Shown: piece after piece, positions 23,801-34,977 of the stretch
How positions within the stretch are numbered: position 1 is the first letter of the stretch
Layout: every line of letters begins with the position of its first letter
Source of the DNA: Selaginella moellendorffii
Lineage: Eukaryota > Streptophyta > Lycopodiopsida > Selaginellales > Selaginellaceae
Assembly: GCF_000143415.4 (NCBI RefSeq)
Contig: NW_003314330.1
Span: 434,001-498,000 of the forward strand
Length of the DNA: 64,000 bases
Direction: 5' to 3'
The notes under the pieces: model-generated
The model's input: only the letters and a program-made list of their open reading frames with translations
Database searches by the model: none
Told to the model about the DNA's origin: nothing
Translations under genes and position numbers: made by a program

Positions 23801-24639
23801 CATCGAAGCTCTGATCAGAGATTTGCAACCAGAAATCGTACATGTCCCTCTTCGACAGCTTCCTGAGCTGCTTGAGCCCTCGCCTCCGTGCCAGAGCATC
23901 GAAGAGCTCCGCGGCAAATTCGTTGGAATCCTCCATTCCTGTCGATCAGAGGCCAAGCAGATCAGTGGTGTTCCTTCGAGCGATCAAAACCAAACGGTAG
24001 GAAAGTGTTGCTTGGATCTTTTCTCATGGCTAAAGGAGAGAGAGAGAGAAAGAGAAAGATCTTGGAAAGGGAAACACTACCAATGCACAGCCCAAAATCC
24101 GATTTGTCGATGAAGCCCTCTTCGCTGGCGAGCTTGTCGAATCGCCGTGACACCAATTCCCACGCCAGCTTCTGGTTGTTGCTCTTGCTGATGAATCGCA
24201 GCCCCTGCAATGCGTGCTCGGCCCCCGATTTGGATCTCGCCAGCCTGCGGATGTCCGCGCCACGGCTGCTCGGCGCCACCACCTCCTGATCCTTGGCCTT
24301 CTTCCCCGACCGCGACGACAATTGCCGGACATGGCTCCACACATCTCCTGTGAATTTGCTGAGCTTGGCGGACGCGCTCTTGATCAGCGCTGCCGTCGCC
24401 TGTGGCGATGCCCTCTTGGAATTGGAATTGGATCGCGTGTCGAGCAGCAGAGTATTGCCGTGAGGATCAGCCGCTTGGGCGCTCTGCGCTGGAACCGGTG
24501 CGATGCTGCGGAGGGTCACTGAATCCTTCCTCACATCCAGCGTCAGCTCCACGAGTTGGTGATACTCGCCCTCTTTCGGCTGATTGAAATCGTTGATCTG
24601 GAGCTGGATTGGGGGCAGAGACACCTGGTGGTAGTCCAT
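20855..24639 (-). CDS. RBOH: respiratory burst oxidase (Rboh NADPH oxidase)
   Basis: A plasma-membrane enzyme that passes electrons from cytosolic NADPH through FAD and two haems to oxygen, making superoxide outside the cell. Fourteen exons can be joined in frame into about 923 residues: 24639-24081, 23938-23776, 23720-23672, 23541-23428, 23273-22860, 22795-22409, 22357-22265, 22212-22097, 22044-21942, 21873-21631, 21556-21344, 21288-21160, 21092-21014 and 20964-20855. The N-terminal region carries two EF-hands (DKNLDGRIS near 245, DPENLGYIE near 287). The membrane/haem domain spans about 320-600, the FAD motif HPFSIT is near 632, and NADPH motifs are GPYGG near 703, GLGIGATPF near 720 and CGPALL near 890. 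It ends in the family's typical FHKENF. Calcium and phosphorylation control is expected from the family. No break was seen. Confidence 0.93.
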
Positions 24640-26664
24640 CTTTTTTGCCTTTCTTTTCTCTCCCCCACGAGGAGAGATTGATCGAATTCGTCTCTCGAGG
24701 GATAGAGAGACCACCGCGCTCTTTCCTTATTTAATTCGTGGGCGTGGACTCGGCCTCCTCGAAAAAAAAATGGTGGCAAAAGATTCTTCCTATATTTCTT
24801 TGGGAAATCAAACTCGAGATGATCATCGATCACAAACTCCAGCAAAAATTCCTAGCTCTAGACACGAAAACCTTTGCTCTCCTTGCCACAGTTGTTCCAA
24901 AGACTACACTCGAGAGCTACAGCCATGATAGCATTCTCGGAAACCAAAGTGGCCCTACTTTACTAGAATGTTAAAAAAGATGGGATTTTTCTCGCTTCAC
25001 CCCCTTGCTTTAAACTTGAAAGAGTTTTTGCTTGTCCATGTCTCTCATTCTTCTTTCCTTTTTCTTCTTCTTCTTCTTCGTTGTTTGTTTATCTTTTCCT
25101 CAAATTATTTGTAGATTGTGAGTTTACACCACTGTCAAAAAAGAATTCACCTCTTTCAGGTTCCTTGTGGATTTTTGTCTTGTAACTGGTAACTCGGGCA
25201 AAAACATGACGTGGGGGTAAGAATTTCCAAAAGGCATGACGTGGGGTAAATTCCAGCACACCAGCAGTTACACAAGTTCACACTGCCAAAAGCAATTCGA
25301 AAGCAGTGATTTTTATCTGGTCCCAAGAAAAGATCAGAGAGAGAGAGCAACTCCTTCGCTTGGATTTCCATGATTTCATCCCGTCAACATTTCTGTAGTT
25401 TGCATTACGCGGTTTGACAACGTAGTCCTCCCCACAGATGAATTTCATCTCATCTTCTCGAAGAACAAAGACAAAACTAGGCATCGTCGCCATCTCCGTA
25501 TTATATGTTTTCCTTGTTGCCAAGTCCGGCATCTTGTGTACTTGTGTGTAGCTTTTCGCGCAATGCATTTCAATTGCAAGAAGCTCTCCAGGAGATCTCT
25601 ACGAATTCTTAATGTCTTTTCTGTCTGGAAACATGATACACCCACCCATACACCACATACATTTGTTTAGCGCCTGCAGAACTTTATTCTAACAAATGCC
25701 GTGTCACGTCTTCCGCTGCTATGTGATCTTACAAATCTGACCATTTGCTCGTTTCGCTGTTCTAGAAAGCCTGGCCTATGTCTAGCATAGCCGGCAACAA
25801 AATTTCAATCCGAAAAGCCTAAAGTACTGAATGACTGTTTTGACCAATTTATATCAAATTGTTCCGTTTGTGCTTGAGAGTCAACTGCTGATCAAGGGAC
25901 GACGAGAAAGAAAGAGAAGCAAAGAAATGAAATAAAAAAGAGAAGAGAAGCTTCTGAAAGTTTGAAGGCCTAGACATTACGCAAGTTTGTTTGTGTGTCA
26001 TGTTCCTCGAAGATTGACATTGAGATCGAATTAGGGAGCCACAGCTCTATGGCAGTTGTGAAGTTCCAGATTGATTGAGATATCCAAGGCATGGCTATCT
26101 GTTCTTCCTCGTCTATCTCCCTCTCTCCTCTTTTCGCTCTTTGTGCATGGAGACATTCAAAGGTGGATGATTGCGATGCATCAGAAGTTTTCTATGAAAC
26201 ATGCCCCACTAGAGACAGCGAAACAAGAACAGAAGGTAATACAAACGTACAAGTACTTCAGACTGTAGAACATTCAGAAGGACGGGAAAAGAAAGAGGGT
26301 TTTCATCGCTAAGTTCAGAAACTTGATAGAGAGGAACGCCTCATTGTGTCGTTCTTTGGGTGGTACAGGTGATCCAACCTTTGTCTCTTTGCAGTGGATG
26401 ACTTGCCCTTCAAAGGGATATTTGCCTATGAGAGCAGCAAAGGTAAGCACACTCCAAAAGACAGTTAGTGTGTTTTTGTGGGTCAATGCTGTGATTTCAG
26501 CAACAAGCATGGCCAAAGGTGTCAAAGGCCATCGGGTCATGTAAGTTGGTGTCACCGGTGAGGACCATACCTTCCAGTCAAGCATAGTCAAACCCCACAT
26601 TTCAAGCTACAAGCTTTGGTTTTGTTTTGTCTATCACAAAAATATTCACACAAAATATGTATAG
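24640..26664. other. intergenic region between Rboh and the SMP/C2 gene
   Basis: About 2 kb holding the Rboh upstream region and the downstream side of the SMP/C2 gene. Short open frames (for example 26274-26600 and 25278-25568, minus) match no family I know and have no convincing splice context. No repeat copy was recognised. Confidence 0.5.
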
Positions 26665-28978
26665 TTACATGGTAGATTGCACTTTGCCTCCTTTCTTCCA
26701 GTGATTGAACCATTTGGACACGGAAATGGGGCCTCCAGCTCTGAACAAGGAAAAACAAAAACCCAAATGTAATTCAGCAATTATCAAAAGGTCTAGGATC
26801 TGGGGATCTTTCTTTGTTAATATACAGACAGAAAATGGAGAAAAGAAGAGAGAAAACAAAAAAACGAGACAAGATGATCTAGTCTGTGGCTATAAAACAC
26901 AAAAAGCAGTCGAGCAAATTGCAAACGACGCATGGACACCATTCAGCCTGAAAAGTTAGACGCTAAAGAAGAGAGATTTGGTCACACATTACCTCACGAT
27001 TCCATTCTCGTGAGCAGGACTTTTAGCCTTCCTCGAGCCGCCTCCTCCAAACGGGGTCGACACCGTTTTCCCAACAAACTTCCCGGCCTTTGTCAGTCCA
27101 CCTCCCACAGCATCCATCGTGCTCCCAATCATTCCAGCCTCTTTTGCCTTTTGCTTCTCTTCCAGGAACTTCTTCTCCATCTCCATCGCCGCTTTCTGTT
27201 CCTCCGGCGTGTAGACGTGGTATTTCAGCTGCTCGGACAGAGGAAAGCGCTGGCTTAGCTAAACCAGGTACCGAAAAAAGCTAGCTGAGTTTCTAATAGC
27301 TTACCCGGACAGTGATGGTGCCTCGGTCTTTCTTGTCGCGTACGTTCATCTTGTCCAGTGATGGAAGTAGATCAAGGACTTCCTCCTTCGTTTCCTCTGG
27401 CAAAAGTTTGGCTACGCGATAGGAAACTATTCCCAGCAGAGCATCCTTTTGACCAACGTCTTCGTCATAAACCTACACACAACAAGAAATGTGTAGCTCG
27501 AGCCTGAAGAAAGTAACAGGTACCTGTAAGGTGAGGAGCTGGGTCTCATGGTCTTCGATATCGAAGTTGAACTCTTCATTCCACTCGGGATTCAGGTTAT
27601 TATTGACAACCTTGGTTTTGAACTTGAAGAGGGGCCGCACGTACGCAACCACATACGGATCAGACCTTCCAAACATTTCCATGTTTTTCAAGGAATTGGC
27701 CTTTATCACTCCAACTGTAAGCCGGCCTTGAAGTTTCAGCTCGAGGTCGCTGAAGCGAAAGAAAACGTAAGACTGCCGTTAAAAGCAACGTGAAACGTGT
27801 ACCTTATGTCAACAGGAAGTCCTCCAATGGGTATCACTCTCCTGTGAGGCCACTCTAACTGATCCGTAATAGCATCCTCGACCAAATCCTGTAAAAAGCA
27901 ATGCCCCGAAAGTTTGAATGGCAGCTTTCCTCGAAGCACGGAACCTTTATCATGTCTGCGAGGCCAGGAACTCCTGTCAAGCTTCCACCAATCACCTTCA
28001 GAGTGTACTTAACTTCTGGTTTCGGCTGCATGGTAAAAAAAAGTTGAGCGTGACACAGTGATGGCGAAAAAAGAGACTCAAGGATACATTACCTTGGCTA
28101 GCAGTGCCACAACGACGGCTGAAATACAAGGTATATTTTCCGAAAGCTGGAAAATCACTCTAATAGTCGCAAAAAATTTGAGGTTTTTTAACTGGTCGAA
28201 GGAGGAGAAAATTTAGTGCGAGGTGAAACTTCTCTATCTCGTTCCATACCTGTACAGGTAAGCTGGCTCCGACGAGTGTCTGAATCCCCAGAATGATACT
28301 TGCATCGCCATTCCAACGAAAGTCCATGTCCATCGTGATTTGACCCGGTTTTAGCGTCTGGATCCTTATGCCTGCATCCAGTTTTCTAAAAACCAAACGA
28401 TACAAAGTCACGAGTCACCTTCGATTTGCGGTGGCAGGCGTCCGAGGGAGAGCTTGTCAAATTTCAAAGAAGAAATGCCAATCGGCCGGTATTGCTCCAG
28501 AACCGGCTCCACGGACTCCCGGATGATCTCTTGTGCGGCCTGGAAAACAAACATATAGTTTAAGACTCAGATAGAGACGAAGGAAGGACCAACTTACTCC
28601 TGCAACGTAAGGCCAGACTTTCTCGAGTTGCTTGTTCATCCATTTCACCTGCGACGAGAAAAGTTTAGAAGCGAGGCCTAAAGACAAGAAACTATCGCTA
28701 CTAGAAATCCACTTACGCGCTCAAACTCTGGAAAGATCACCCACGGGGGGAAGGCATCGTATAGAAGTTTCTTCACTTCGTCTTGAGACATTTTCCCTAG
28801 TAGCTTGATATTCGCAGCCTGGAAGAAAAGAAGATAGCGCATAAATTTGCTACTCCAGCCAAACGAAACAAACCTTGGCGATACGTTGCTTGCTCCGGCA
28901 GCGCATTGCAAAGCACCATCCTGCTACCAATCCTATCCCGACTATTACCCCGAAAAGCAACCCCGTGAGCAATCCCAT
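26665..28978 (-). CDS. synaptotagmin-like SMP and single-C2 domain protein (CLB/SYT type)
   Basis: Twelve exons join in frame to about 490 residues: 28978-28874, 28818-28717, 28648-28598, 28539-28419, 28371-28250, 28191-28093, 28025-27945, 27888-27803, 27749-27524, 27472-27305, 27228-26993 and 26740-26665. The N-terminal helix MGLLTGLLFG... anchors it in the ER membrane. An SMP lipid-binding domain follows (about 65-245; landmarks VKWMNKQLEK, IEGIRIQ, FRWNGD, IPCISAVVVALLAKPKP). One C2 domain covers about 255-385 (GRSDPYVV, NNLNPEWNEEF, VYDEDVGQKD). The C-terminal part has a charged coiled-coil stretch and the motif EAGMIGSTMDA. Known relatives are plant lipid-transfer proteins at ER contact sites. 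The architecture and length resemble the single-C2 Arabidopsis CLB1 type more than the two-C2 SYT1 type. Confidence 0.9.
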
Positions 28979-29206
28979 CGATCCGCCTTGCCACCGGCCG
29001 CGAAATCCCGCCTTACTGGGCACGAATCACGCTCCCAGCTTCACAGCGCCCGCATTTCTCCCGGAAGCCCGGAAATATCGATCGGCAGCACTAAAAGCTA
29101 GAAAAACCCCAGCGGATTCTTCGCTCCTACCTGAGCAGCGGATCTAAATTCGATGGCCGCGCCCTCCCGCCAGGCGCCAATGTGAGCGCCATATCCCTGG
29201 AGCTCG

Positions 29207-29243
<37 letters not shown>

Positions 29244-29815
29244 GACGAGGAGGAAAATACTAAGCTAGCCTTCCTCAATCCACACGGCCAGCGAATATAC
29301 CAAAGGGGCTCGCGTCTTGCCGCGTGTGTGGTCCTGTACGGACGGCTCAATTCTCTCTGCTCGCAGAAGTACGGACTGATCCCATGGCCGTTGGAGGGGC
29401 TCTAATTTATGCGAAGTGGACGTGCAATCTTATGCCAAATTTTTCTATCCACTAAACCAATGCCTGTCGTGGTTTGTGATGTGTATGCTTATATATCAAT
29501 GCCTGCCATGTTTCGTTGTTTTCTTCGTGATATTTATTTTTTTCACTGTTTCTGTCGAGAAAAAATCTGGAAAGCCACCGACACGGCGCAGAGAAGAAGA
29601 AACATAAGGAAGGAAAAGAGAGATTGAGAGATTTTAATTGTCACAAGTTTGGATATGGATCGCTGGAGACTACGTTTGATTGAGTCAGTGCAGGAAACAG
29701 TAAAGTTCCAAAAGCACAGAATCATTGGGAGAGATCAGCTGTGGAGTAAATTATTGCGGAAAGTTGGTCGCGCCATTTGGAGCAGTGGTCGCGGAGGTTT
29801 GGAAGTTTTATATTC
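28979..29815. other. intergenic region upstream of the SMP/C2 gene
   Basis: It holds the 5' side of the SMP/C2 gene and the 3' side of the DUF1499 gene. A perfect CT run is listed separately. No other gene is visible. Confidence 0.55.
29211..29240. repeat. (CT)15 microsatellite
   Basis: An uninterrupted CT dinucleotide run about 230 bp upstream of the SMP/C2 start codon. On the transcribed strand it reads GA. Such tracts are common in plant 5' leaders and promoters; function here is not shown. Confidence 0.9.
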
Positions 29816-30930
29816 TTAGAAGCCAATCGATTGCCAGCCTTTCTTCTCCAGCGCCTTTCGCAAAGCCTGTGAGGTGTTCTTCAAGTTAGTCCACAAAACT
29901 AGATTTCCACCAAACTAATAGAAGAGTGCGCTTACTCTGATTCTCTTGCGATTAGCATCGAAATCCGACGATCCCACGCGAGAAGCCGACCTGTACTCAA
30001 CCAGCGATCGATTCCCAGGCGGGAACCAAAACTCGACATCGTCTACAAACTGGAAGGAAAAAAAAATAAAATTATAGCGTGAAACCAAACTCCGAGAAAA
30101 AAAAAGAAAAAAAACTTACACCCAGATAGGGAGATTGATACTCAACGTAGACGTAATCGTCAGTGTTCTTGACGATGTTTGGAGTATAGTTTTCCGGCTT
30201 GGTTGAAGATATCTGAAAGAAAAAATAGAATTTTTGAACAAAAAACAATTCTTAGAAGCTTACAACAGCGAGAAGCTCTTTCATGGCCTGCTCTCTGGTG
30301 GCGGGGTTTTTTCTTCCACGTCCATCTTCTGGATTATACGTCCTGTCACCACGTTTCCCATAAGCCAAGAAAAAAGGAAAAAAAAAGAGTTGATTTTATT
30401 ACCACGGAGGTACGTAGTGAGATGGATCGTTTGCTTCTTCAGAGGTTGAAATGCAATTCGGAGTTGGAGGGCACAGCGCAAGGGACGGCGGATTTTTTTG
30501 TACTCCAAGATAGTCAGGTCGTGTTCCACTGGGTTTTTGGAAATTTTTTCTAGCCTCTCATCGAAAGATGAACAAAAGATGAATACCTGAAGTTGAAAAT
30601 AGCAGCCAGAGATGCCAATCCGCTCGACTGAAGCAGCAAAGTTCTATAGAACAAGAACACCAATCAATCAAATCAATTGCAAGACAACAAGATCAAAAGA
30701 GAACAAAAATCCACAGTGACACGATCATTACCGTCTGCTAGAGCTGCTTTCATCGGAGCGTAAGATGATTGGATTCTTTGTGGGAGTGGAACCCCGTGAA
30801 CCGGACAGAGACGCTTGGCTCAAGCTTCGAAAAAAAAAAAGACAAAAAAGAAAAAATAAAGAAAAGAGACTGTGAGATACGCATGAAGACCCGAAAGGAA
30901 GAAAAGGAAAAGAGAAACAACCACAGCCAT
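29816..30930 (-). CDS. DUF1499 protein, probably chloroplast thylakoid lumen
   Basis: I assembled seven exons by frame, and an eighth at the 5' end is uncertain. The conserved body reads through CPPTPNCIST, YVPPW joined to TYNPEDG, EQAMKELL, NTDDYVYVEY, DDVEFWFPPGNRSLVEYRSA, SRVGSSDFDANRKRIRALRK and ends KKGWQSIGF. These are the landmarks of DUF1499. Ahead of it is a Ser/Thr-rich stretch and SRRTLLLQSSGLASLAA, which resembles a twin-arginine lumenal signal after a transit peptide. The start at 30930 (MAVVVSL) is the nearest ATG, but its join to the next exon does not fit a clean frame, so the N-terminus is unresolved. The biochemical role of the family is unknown. The promoter and first exon region were copied in the neighbouring tandem duplication. 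Confidence 0.75.
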
Positions 30931-31136
30931 GGTCTTTGAATCTTTGTTTCTCTTTTCTCTTTGTATAATGCGAAGAAAAATCATGAAGGAGCACTCACCA
31001 AGACAGAGATACGCAAGCCATCCCTCTTCTTCAATCGCCCAACAGATGGATATAGGGCAAACACCACACAACATAAACCTTCTCAAAACCTTAAAGCTTG
31101 GCAAATCTTTCCAGATAAAGTTTTCCAGATCTTTTT

Positions 31137-32978
31137 CTACAGCTTCTTCACAAGTAGAGGAGCACCATATACTGGTTTCATACTGACAGGACTTCCGGGA
31201 GCGTGGACGTAATCCTCAGCGAGCGTGAAGGAAAACTTGGCGAGCAGCAGCGAGAGGAGCAGCCTTGCCTCGATCAATGCGAAGTTCATGCCGAGACACA
31301 TCCGCGGCCCCGCTCCGAAAGCCATGAACTCGGATATGTCCTTGGTTTTCTTGTTGATGAAACGCTCGGGATTAAACTCGGAGACATCGTCCCCCCAATC
31401 TTCTTTGCTTTGGAGCAGCAGAGCCAGTGGACACAAGACTAGAGTTCCCGGAAGTATGGAGAACTCCCCGATTTCGTGGGCTTGATGGCACTGTCTCGTC
31501 ACGGTCGAAGCCGGAGGGAAGAGTCGAAGAACCTCGTGGATGATCCAGCCAACCTTCAGATCAAACAGGAGATTTAGTAAAATGGAGCTGCAAGAACACT
31601 ATAGAGAACTTACAACTTCGAGGCTTGAGAGATCTTCGGCACTTAGATCACGACCTCCACACCGTTTGTGCGCTGCGAAGATCTCGTCCCTGGCACGCTG
31701 CTGCCACTCCTGGTGGACCGAGAGCATGATCAGTGACCAAGTGAGCGTCAATGCGGTGGTGGAGTGACCCGCAAAGAAGATTGTCTTGCACTCGTCCAGG
31801 AGCTGGTCCATTGTCATCGTTGGCGACTTGTTCTCCACGGCCTCGAGCATCATGTCGAGGAGATCATACACAGGCTTGCCGTTCTCGTCAGGATTTCTGG
31901 TCTTTTCGGCCCAGCGGTTGCGAATTATATCTCGCAGCAGCGTGTTCACGTATTGCTCACTGCGCCGGAGGTGGAGATTCTCCCGTGTTGGCAGGAAACT
32001 ATTTCATCACAACCAAGTTTTCAGAGAAAAAATCGACTTTTTTTCGAAAGTTTTGCTCGTGAACGATCACCTGTATCCAGGTATAAGCCGCTTGTAGCTG
32101 TTCATGTAGAGCAGTCCCGTAGAGAGAAGCCTGTCCAAGCACTCGAAAGCAGCGTAACCAGTGTTGGTGCCTCCAATGGTTGCTCCAAACGACGCTCTTG
32201 TGATCACGTCCAAGGTTAGAGCCGCCATCTCTCTGTGAGCATCGATTCTCGTCGTCTCTCTCGAGCTCCATTTCCTGGCCAGATCTTCTCCAGCACCAGA
32301 CATATGCCGCATCAATCCCTGTAGAAGAATCGGAGAAACATTAGAAAAATCGGATTTTGTATTCATGGGTATCACCTTCAAGTATGCAAGCTTGAATGCG
32401 GGATTGAGAATTTTGCGCTGCTGTCTCCAGAAATCTCCGTCGGTGACAACAACACCTCTGCCAACAACGGCTCTGAGGATCTGGCGAGACAAATCGGCCT
32501 TGATGTAGGAAGAGGATCGAGACATAAGAACTTGCTTCACGAGCTCGGTATCAGCCACCAGGATTCGAGTCGTGGAGCCAAGCTCGTGAACTGAGATTCT
32601 CCCTGTAACAATATGGTGATCGATCAGATGAAGGGAACTTCAAGAACCAGAAAAGACTTCTTTTTTCTTGTGTTGAGCAAACAACAAACAGAGAGGAGTG
32701 ATACCATAAGTTTGCTGGAATGTAGCAAGGTCCGGAATAACCCTGAACTTGGTCGCGGCGTGGAAGCTGGTCTCAAACTTTGGCACCGAGTTGAAGAGCT
32801 TGTGAATCTCGGGGATGTTGCCGACGATCAATCGGAATGGAGGCCCTGGAATGCCCTGCTTGGCGTAGAAGCAGCGGAATCTCCAGGCGTGCCACAGGCT
32901 CCTCGCAGCAGGAGCGAGCAGCCAAACAACCAAAAACACACCACAAGAACATAGAATCTTCCACAAGAAATCTTCCAT
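31137..32978 (-). CDS. cytochrome P450, CYP72-clan-like, copy A
   Basis: Five exons (32978-32705, 32602-32376, 32318-32071, 31998-31614, 31553-31137) join in frame to 516 residues, a normal length for a microsomal P450. It has an N-terminal membrane anchor followed by the proline hinge GIPGPPF, WRQQRKILNPAF in the C-helix region, the oxygen-binding I-helix AGHSTT, ExxR as EVLR (385-388), FNPERF, and the haem loop FGAGPRMCLG with the cysteine near 464. The long-chain features fit the CYP72 clan, whose members oxidise hormones, fatty acids and terpenoids; the substrate cannot be told. The start codon is the ATG at 32976-32978. Three residues differ from copy B. Both copies look functional. Confidence 0.92.
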
Positions 32979-33395
32979 AGCCAAATAGTTAGATTGTGGG
33001 AACTTAGGTTAGCAACCTTATCTCAAATGTATGCCACTTGTCATGGGCTATGTTTGGTTGTATATAAAGAGATTTCATAACTTCTCAGTTTGTCAACTCA
33101 TTTGTACATTTTAGCAGTGAATTCCAACTACACATTGTTTGTAGTGACCTCTTATGCCATTTATGACTAGATGAAATAGATCACTTTTCACTTGTCATAT
33201 TTTCCACGTTGTGAGACTTTTCGTAGTACATTCAAGATCAATTTGCCACCATTATTTTCTTTCAAAAAAGTTGGGATATGTCTGCAAAGAAGAACAGTGC
33301 TGTGAGAATCACAAAAAATCATTTCATCAATCAATCATGCAGCTACTTAAAACTGAGAAACCTTCAAGCTAAGTTAAATCACCCAAATCCCTCCA
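32979..33395. other. spacer between P450 copy A and the broken SWEET copy
   Basis: About 420 bp, duplicated with small changes at 37103-37543. It should hold the P450 promoter. No gene is visible. Confidence 0.55.
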
Positions 33396-34555
33396 TCACA
33401 GAAAGATGGTCTCCAATTCAGCCCCGTATTCCTCTTCGTCAAAAGCCTCCTGGAGCCTCCGCAGCTCGTCTGCTCTCTTCTGCTCTTCTTGAACTTTCAT
33501 CCTCGCGAAAGCTTCCTCTTGGTCTTTCCGGGCTTTCGCCTCGTCAGCCACCTCGTCCGGAGCTTTGGTCGGTTGATCCCTGCCGGACGGAGCAACCTTG
33601 GACGTAACCTCCCTCGCCAGCTCCTTGATCTTGGGAGTGACCACGGAGACGGTCTCCTTGATCTTGGGAAGAACGGCGGGAGGAGGAGGAGTTTCCTTCA
33701 ACACCGCGTCCTTGAAAGTCTTTGGAGCTTCCTTGACGGCCTCTATAACTTTGGCTACACCACTTAGAGCTTCCACCGCTGTTGAAGGCTGCTGAGCTTC
33801 CTCTGGAGGTGGCGGTGGCGGTGGCGGTGGCGATGGAGGCGAAACTTTGAACGTTGGAACTGGCTTCAAGCCTGGAGCTTGAGTTTGAGTCGATGGAGGA
33901 GGCTGCGGAGCTGGAGCTGACGCTGTTCTAGCGTAGTCAGGCCTGGAGACGACTGGATCCGGAGCCGATGGTGCCTTCATCAGACGATGGCTCGGTTTGA
34001 TCTCGTCTTTTCTGCCTCCCATGATCTCGACCTTGAGGCTTTCGGAGTGAACGTGTTTGGCTGCCGCTGTCGTCGGTGGAGCACCAGGCATTTCCGCAGG
34101 AGGAGACGGTAGAATTCTACCTGCAGTGCCTGCCGAGGTTGCTCCTTTGGAGATGGCCTCCGAAAGATCTGTGGTTCCTCGAGTTATGATGTCCGAGAGG
34201 TCCGTCGCTGTTGCTCCCTCGGTTGTGTACGCGGCAGCGATTCCCTCTGTTAGTGAGGCCGGAGGCGTCTTGTATTTACGGTACTTTGCGTAGAGGCCGA
34301 GCTGGAGTGCACCTAGAAGCACTCCCAGTCCGTTTGGAATCTAAACGAAAAACGATACGAAATGTTAGCTCCAGATGGAGTTAACGCTCGAAGATACTCA
34401 CGATAATGAACTTGTCTTGCTTGAGAATACCATACAATGCCCAGATTGTAGCTTTGTCAACACAACGAGAGCATGAAAGGCATGTATTCCACGCTCTTGG
34501 TTTCGATCACCATTTTCTGGAGAGGAGAAAGAGAAGTGAAGTGAGTGAGATCCAC
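33396..34555 (-). pseudogene. truncated SWEET sugar transporter, copy A
   Basis: Only the last two exons of the SWEET gene are present. The final exon (about 33396-34340) keeps an open frame for transmembrane segment 7 and the long Pro-rich tail. The exon before it (about 34399-34518) has lost bases relative to copy B around 34452-34462, which shifts the frame and gives a stop soon after MPFMLSLC. Exons 1-4 are missing. Where intron 4 should continue, a Ty1/copia gag fragment begins. It cannot make a seven-helix transporter. Confidence 0.85.
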
Positions 34556-34936
34556 AAGACCGAGAGAAAATCTGGAGATCGTGCGAAGCGACGTCCAGAT
34601 TTCAGTAGCGGTCTTGGTGAGATCAATCAGCGGCAAGAATTCATCGCTCAATCCCAAGCCAATGACGGTGATGGCTTGCTGATTGCGAAAATCCCAATCT
34701 GATTGTAGCGTCTGCTCAGCGGGACGAGGCTCAGTCCTATCAACGATGTTCCACGCTCGTTTCGCAGAGAGGATCAGCCTGATTCTTGTCGCCCATGTGA
34801 AGAAATTCGTGCCACTGAATTTCTCCACCTTCTCTGTGGAAGCCACGAGAAATTGAGCAGCAGCCGGTGGCGGCGGCGGCGGCAGCAGCGGTGGTGGTGG
34901 GGGCGGCGGAGGTGGTGGTGGGGTTGAAGCGGCCAT
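34457..34936 (-). pseudogene. chimeric ORF: Ty1/copia Gag N-terminus fused to SWEET exon
   Basis: A 159-codon open frame starts with a proline run (MAAST then polyproline), followed by a copia Gag-like region (KFSGTNFFTWATRIRLIL, TATEIWTSL) up to about 34573. It reads through leftover SWEET intron into SWEET exon 5 (KMVIETKSVEYMPFML) and stops at the frameshift. The Gag part is a truncated 5' piece with no downstream pol. Expression is unknown. I treat it as a by-product of the duplication. Confidence 0.75.
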
Positions 34937-34977
34937 GACAGCAACGTCAAATCAACCAACCAGGATCGTCCCCGAAA

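Larger units (their letters stand above)
30843..34572 (-). repeat. tandem duplication, unit A
   Basis: Unit A matches 34978-38709 with an offset of 4124 bp across the P450 gene, shifting to 4148 bp at the SWEET end because of small indels. It covers the first-exon region of the DUF1499 gene, the whole P450 gene and the last two SWEET exons. The right breakpoint lies in a SWEET intron: the shared text stops after GAGAAAATC at 34572, where unit B has continuing SWEET intron. Confidence 0.9.

Noticed and set aside
25278-25645. Overlapping minus-strand frames in the Rboh upstream region
   Set aside because: Short, mutually overlapping, no recognisable motif. An untranslated Rboh leader exon cannot be excluded.
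26274-26600. 108-codon minus-strand frame just downstream of the SMP/C2 gene
   Set aside because: Contains plausible splice sites but no family similarity I can recognise; could be 3' untranslated sequence or chance.
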